Source of the DNA: Lentisphaeria bacterium
Lineage (GTDB): Bacteria > Verrucomicrobiota > Lentisphaeria > Oligosphaerales > Oligosphaeraceae
DNA: 8,224 nt
Assembly (NCBI GenBank): GCA_016287975.1
Contig: JAEEXV010000086.1
Coordinates: forward strand, 1 to 8,224
Direction of reading: 5' to 3'
In this document: positions 5,901 through 8,224 of the stretch, piece by piece
How the letters are laid out: each line of letters opens with the position of its first letter
Position numbering within the stretch: position 1 is the first letter of the stretch
Program-made: the position numbers and the translations under genes
Notes under the pieces: model-generated
The model's database searches: none
Seen by the model: only the letters and a program-made list of their open reading frames with translations
Told to the model about the DNA's origin: nothing

Positions 5901-7359
5901 TCAGGATGGCCGCGCGGCTCAAGTCGTTCAGGTCCTTCTTCAGCGTATCCAGCATCCGCGGGGAGACTGGCGTGTCAGGATTTGTCAGGAAGTCCAGCTG
6001 CGTGGCCAGTTCCGCCTCGATTTTCCGCCCGCACGCGCGCACCTCCTCCACGCCTTTCGCCGCCTCCAGTTCCGCGCGCAGGGGCTTTAGCGCCGTCTGC
6101 ACACGGTCGGCCGAATACTCATTCATCGCGTCCCAGAGTTCCCGCACGTGGTACTCGATGGCGCTCCGCGTGACCGTTTCATGCGAGGGCACCTGCATCG
6201 CGCCGAATTCCGCCGTCAGCGCCGCCAGCGGGGCGTTGCCGACGCTCTTGCCCAGCATGAAGTCGAGTTCGAGGTTGCGCAGCCGCACCACAAACGTCTT
6301 CATCTGCGCGCTCTGGCGGAGTTTCTGGAGGGCGGCGGTCGCCTCGTCCTGCATCTCCTGCGTGTACATCTTGTCGCTGACGTTGGAGATTTCGTTGGCC
6401 AGCGCGTCGATGGCCGCCATGTCGACGGTCAGGCCATTGGCGAAGTCGATTTGGTCGATTTGCGCCTGCAAGTCGGAGATGCGCTTCATGTCCAGCCGAT
6501 GCATGGCGCTGTAGTAGGCCTTCATGCCGTTCTGCACGGCACCGATGAGCGACGCCCGTCCGAGGTTGTGCAGTTCTCCGCCGTCGCCGTATGAGACCAT
6601 GCATGCCTCCGCCATGGCCTCGAGGGCGGACGCCGCATCCTGCATCGTCTGCGGATCGGGAAGGTCGGCCGCGAGGCGTGCGCTGACATTCGCGAGTTCC
6701 TGCAGCATTGCGAGCTTGTTGTTCAGGACCGCCACGATCATCTGCGTCGCATTCGCGAGTTCGGTGTCGCCAGCCTGGGTCGCCAGCTGCTGTTGCCAGG
6801 TGTAGAGGGAACGCAGGTCATTCACTTCGTTCAGAGTGTCCGCATTGAATACGCGCTCGAGTCGTTCGTATTGGCTTGAGATGTCCGTGATCGACTTGGG
6901 GGCCTGCTTCATCTTGGCGGGAATCTCCTTTCCCACCATCGGCGCCATCAGGACGACTTTGCGCGCGGTGGTGAAGAACGCCCGCGCGGCGAGGTCTGGC
7001 GCCGCCGCATGGGCGTCCGCAAACTGCCGCTCCAGCTTGCCGATCTCCGTCATCGCGTCCACGACACTCATCGTGTTTTTATTCACGCGCTCCAATATCT
7101 TCATGACGGCACTGCCCTCCGGCCCCATCGGCTTCCGCGCCAGCGACGCGCCAATCCGCGCCAGGGTGTCATGCCCCGCCGCATGCTCGCGGGACAGCGT
7201 GCCGCTCGTCTTCGTTTTGCTCCAGAAGCCGAAGTTCTTCAGGATATTCTCCTTGATCGCTTTCATGCTGGAACGGGAGTAGTCGGCCTGCACCGTCTCT
7301 CCCGCAATCTCCAGACGACGACTCTCCAATGCTCGGACGGTGTCAATCCTCAACGGCAT
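2947..7359 (-). CDS. 1470-aa orphan helical protein, putative type III secreted effector
   Basis: I do not recognise a family. The protein has no signal peptide, no membrane segment and only 11 cysteines without metal-site clustering. Most of its length reads as amphipathic helix rich in Ala, Leu, Glu, Gln and Lys/Arg (about 80-130, 160-235, 290-355, 400-460, 500-610, 850-980). Residues 1-60 are more polar and strand-like (RRLEIAGETVQADYSRS), as in the secretion-signal and chaperone-binding part of effectors. A C-terminal stretch (about 1335-1440) looks alpha/beta. FPEG occurs twice in similar contexts, at 617 and 1048. The start is supported by AAGGAG 9 nt upstream, and the whole frame is uninterrupted. 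It is the second gene of an operon, 40 bp after a CesT-like chaperone gene, and this context is the main reason for proposing an effector role. A large cytoplasmic scaffold is the main alternative. Existence is near certain; function is inference. Confidence 0.8.
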   Translation of the reverse strand: MPLRIDTVRALESRRLEIAGETVQADYSRSSMKAIKENILKNFGFWSKTKTSGTLSREHAAGHDTLARIGASLARKPMGPEGSAVMKILERVNKNTMSVVDAMTEIGKLERQFADAHAAAPDLAARAFFTTARKVVLMAPMVGKEIPAKMKQAPKSITDISSQYERLERVFNADTLNEVNDLRSLYTWQQQLATQAGDTELANATQMIVAVLNNKLAMLQELANVSARLAADLPDPQTMQDAASALEAMAEACMVSYGDGGELHNLGRASLIGAVQNGMKAYYSAMHRLDMKRISDLQAQIDQIDFANGLTVDMAAIDALANEISNVSDKMYTQEMQDEATAALQKLRQSAQMKTFVVRLRNLELDFMLGKSVGNAPLAALTAEFGAMQVPSHETVTRSAIEYHVRELWDAMNEYSADRVQTALKPLRAELEAAKGVEEVRACGRKIEAELATQLDFLTNPDTPVSPRMLDTLKKDLNDLSRAAILKEYDLVMDSIDAGGQHTLQELADSLASQAHLNGKALEDAQRDITDTSRTNLRTATRRIDDVDKRVRLFHISDRTQPKTVFAKLQTLADLISQTRATAAKTMLEADRTMVETQCRETETRLAQLYTEMMALFPEGIRISLDAAERRAVGELLRLGGFDTDLSIAVLKLGIEKPDVLRQLSDAVNARMDGPPGAATELFKQMDTLLEMNPDVADLLLQVKLGLAPQMDAKKVRLLHNAAVVRDTFDRTMGEPSKNIAMQRLGIYYVKESAPASTLRYMLGKIGVAGRNRPNNLNMAILRKLWMDELTQGMTDDSPLPDAQARFADFQAKLPEPFKSDPNLFGAMAFDVKELRFVEDFGKSLAALSTTMDGARELQEAFDVCAGQSDVFAAQKALENLTRRYADCKSATGEQLMQSGASVRQGLFAACETLPAELATAFQIEGEPTEEQRTAIAAFAEKAEELRGTSVLLTTRARRQQEAYVDVMGNVAGLQQTVKSVKEVDGGTFKPQRVSGATISVCILALQAAVHGMERDFNAERHSATAEERQAAAQRMQTRYDLLASIRFPEGMQLSSMTSRHKFSMDDEGRQLFALRDKIFHLSGEGLEEKRNLVAIGKEIEQFLAHGNYVNKAKAVLAFKQQDRQGSSQKIWDRAFHHANLSGEKLAPARDMIFAAFPQEIAGQGVRASIAGRTLSTAAKADFEAAKKSLAQTTQAFSGQVRKTLADAVQIAVLDAFLRSDPPIGSAAALKEMIAHMTDQRALRESKFFVQCKQTLCGKLAVPDALATNLLLQFLPTIDDQMFQKMARSGGAQGAHSFVMDLSAADRAPIERLLHREDTLRRSTALVESMTEPDAMVTFDLGMTRGSTVPAVAGIVFSAASRRERALQAGMAVRREGAEFVLTLSPFAAGKMGKRVGEALVGLENAAARAEGAFRDGLELHFENDGKCAQFLADLMSGELEMASFQNCSAIDLLAWKSGALASQRVNLAG

Positions 7360-7368
7360 GGGTGGATT

Positions 7369-7374
7369 CTCCTT
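7369..7374 (-). promoter_or_regulatory. Ribosome binding site of the 1470-aa gene
   Basis: AAGGAG with 9 nt to the ATG at 7359, in the 40-bp gap after the chaperone gene. The shared string AAGGAGAAT also precedes the chaperone gene, so both genes should be translated efficiently and independently from one message. Confidence 0.75.
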
Positions 7375-7399
7375 CAGGATACTGCTTCTGTTCAGGACG

Positions 7400-7843
7400 T
7401 TAGACTTTGATCATCAAATTCTGCGGGGGCAAGCCGCCAGCATCTCCAGAGAGCAATCCCTGCAGATGGTTCTGGATCTGTTCGGCGGCTGTCTCAAAGT
7501 CGCGGAATGCAGTCTCAAGGCGGCTGGCGTCCAGTTGATCGGGCGACTGCTGCCACAGCAGATAGACCACATCCCCCGCGTCCTCGTAGGAAACCACGCA
7601 GTCAGGCGGGAGACTGCCGACGCCGTTCAGCGCAAGCGACTGCTCCAGCACCTCAATCCGTTGGGCGTCCTCCACTCCCGTCAACTCCAGAATCGAGGCG
7701 AAACACACCACCAGATCCACATCCGCCACATAGCCGACGCTGATCTCCAAATTGCCGCTGGCCACCGTCAGGAAGCCGTCCGAGTCCTCGTTGCCTTCCA
7801 ATCTCGCTTCGGACATCCATTTCCTCAAAGTCTCTCGGTCCAT
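7400..7843 (-). CDS. CesT/Tir-type class I type III secretion chaperone, 147 aa (putative)
   Basis: A small, strongly acidic protein (about 26 Asp/Glu against 8 Lys/Arg), as usual for class I type III chaperones of 120-160 aa. The predicted element order fits the CesT fold: N-terminal helix (about 1-16), strands at 23-29, 32-39 and 42-50, a helix at about 60-73 with LEQSLALNGVG (the usual LL..N segment), strands at 82-87 and 91-98 (VVYLLWQQ), and a long C-terminal helix (about 103-131) of the F..F...A....... L type. Such chaperones dimerise in the cytoplasm, bind the first 20-100 residues of an effector, keep it partly unfolded and deliver it to the secretion ATPase. The partner gene normally lies next door, here 40 bp downstream. 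The start is supported by AAGGAG 6 nt upstream. Assignment is from fold pattern and context, without a database search; a YbjN-like chaperone-fold protein is the main alternative. Confidence 0.75.
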   Translation of the reverse strand: MDRETLRKWMSEARLEGNEDSDGFLTVASGNLEISVGYVADVDLVVCFASILELTGVEDAQRIEVLEQSLALNGVGSLPPDCVVSYEDAGDVVYLLWQQSPDQLDASRLETAFRDFETAAEQIQNHLQGLLSGDAGGLPPQNLMIKV

Positions 7844-7849
7844 TACATT

Positions 7850-7855
7850 CTCCTT
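7850..7855 (-). promoter_or_regulatory. Ribosome binding site of the chaperone gene
   Basis: AAGGAG with 6 nt to the ATG at 7843. It is embedded in AAAAGGAGAATGTA and is a strong Shine-Dalgarno match. Confidence 0.75.
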
Positions 7856-7920
7856 TTGGGTCCAACAATGCCTGACTACGACAAAACCAGAACGAATGCA
7901 ACCAAATCACCCCTGCCCGA

Positions 7921-7949
7921 ACTAAACAGGACTAAAACAGTGGTGTCAA
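7921..7949 (-). promoter_or_regulatory. Sigma-70-type promoter of the chaperone/effector operon
   Basis: On the minus strand a perfect TTGACA (-35, 7944-7949) is followed after exactly 17 bp by TTTAGT (-10, 7921-7926; 4 of 6 to TATAAT). Transcription would start near 7914, leaving a leader of about 70 nt. Just upstream lies an AT-rich run containing TTTTTTGTAAAATG, unusual for this GC-rich window and suited to be an UP element. Spacer and -10 carry a near-tandem repeat (ACTAAACAG at 7921-7929 and ACTAAAACAG at 7931-7940 on the plus strand), one helical turn apart, which could be an operator. Confidence 0.6.
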
Positions 7950-8076
7950 AATGTTCATTTTACAAAAAACATACTGTAACACCCCAATGCCGTTTCTGCC
8001 AGTCCTTTCATGCGGGAAACTCACGAACTCGACACGGCGAATACTGCCGAACCAGCGCCATATCCACCAAGGTTTT
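7950..8076. other. Intergenic region upstream of the operon promoter
   Basis: No gene is supported on either strand. The part nearest the promoter is AT-rich, and the rest has ordinary composition without a convincing palindrome, tRNA or second promoter. It separates the operon from the heptad array. Confidence 0.5.
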
Positions 8077-8224
8077 GGACTTGGGACGGCGGACTTTGGA
8101 CGCTGGACGCTGGACTTTGGACGCTGGGGCGGCCGCAGGACTTTGGACTTTGGACTTTGGACTTTGGACGCTGGGGCGGCCGCAGGACTTTGGACTTTGG
8201 ACGCTGGACTTTGGACGGTGGGGC
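8077..8224. repeat. Heptanucleotide array GGACTTT/GGACGCT with a NotI-containing 12-mer spacer
   Basis: From 8077 the sequence parses without a gap into 7-mers of the form GGACNNN (mainly GGACTTT and GGACGCT) plus a 12-mer GGGGCGGCCGCA at 8126-8137 and 8173-8184. There are 7 heptads before the first 12-mer, 5 between the two, and 5 after the second. The window ends in GGGGC, apparently the start of a third 12-mer. Each 12-mer contains the palindrome GCGGCCGC and directly follows a GGACGCT heptad, and the third candidate follows GGACGGT. The array runs past the window edge. Similar GGACTTT strings occur between genes in some PVC-group bacteria, to my recollection; their function is unknown. 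Confidence 0.85.

Noticed and set aside
5582..6514. 310-aa plus-strand frame rich in Ser, Arg and Ala inside the large gene
   Set aside because: It is fully antisense to an intact coding frame with strong start signals, and its composition is typical of a reversed GC-rich gene.
8077..8224. CRISPR array or origin iterons
   Set aside because: The units are 7-mers with no spacers. No replication protein gene or DnaA-box cluster is visible.

Overview
The window suggests a GC-rich chromosome of a Gram-negative bacterium, possibly of the Planctomycetes-Verrucomicrobia-Chlamydiae group (Kiritimatiellota/Lentisphaerota/Verrucomicrobiota-like). This placement is an inference. It rests on the GC-rich codon use, the GGACTTT-type heptad array at the right edge (a kind of intergenic repeat I associate with that group), and a putative type III secretion chaperone/effector pair. 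No marker gene in the window fixes the taxon. Every gene I can support lies on the minus strand.

Right to left, in the direction of transcription: a heptanucleotide array (8077 to the window end); a promoter-bearing intergenic stretch with a near-consensus -35 box; a two-gene operon; a GC-rich intergenic block with 75-bp tandem repeats and strong hairpins; a truncated GrpB-family gene; a complete IS1634-type insertion sequence (about 321-2341); and part of a second, related but divergent transposase gene running off the left edge.

The operon is the biologically interesting part. A 147-aa, strongly acidic protein with the layout of a CesT/Tir-type class I secretion chaperone is followed after 40 bp by a 1470-aa, mostly helical protein with no signal peptide, membrane segment or recognised domain. 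Both genes have an AAGGAG ribosome binding site. A small acidic chaperone directly upstream of a large orphan protein is the classic arrangement of type III effectors, so I propose that the 1470-aa protein is an undescribed secreted effector. No secretion apparatus gene is in view.

The left third is a graveyard of mobile DNA. The complete IS has 28-bp terminal inverted repeats (25/28 identical), a DDE transposase with a clear Y-R-E-K signature, and extra copies of its terminal AATCGTTA motif next to the transposase promoter region. It abuts a relic of a cousin IS on one side and a GrpB gene truncated at both ends on the other, with no visible target duplication. This suggests rearrangement after or during insertion.
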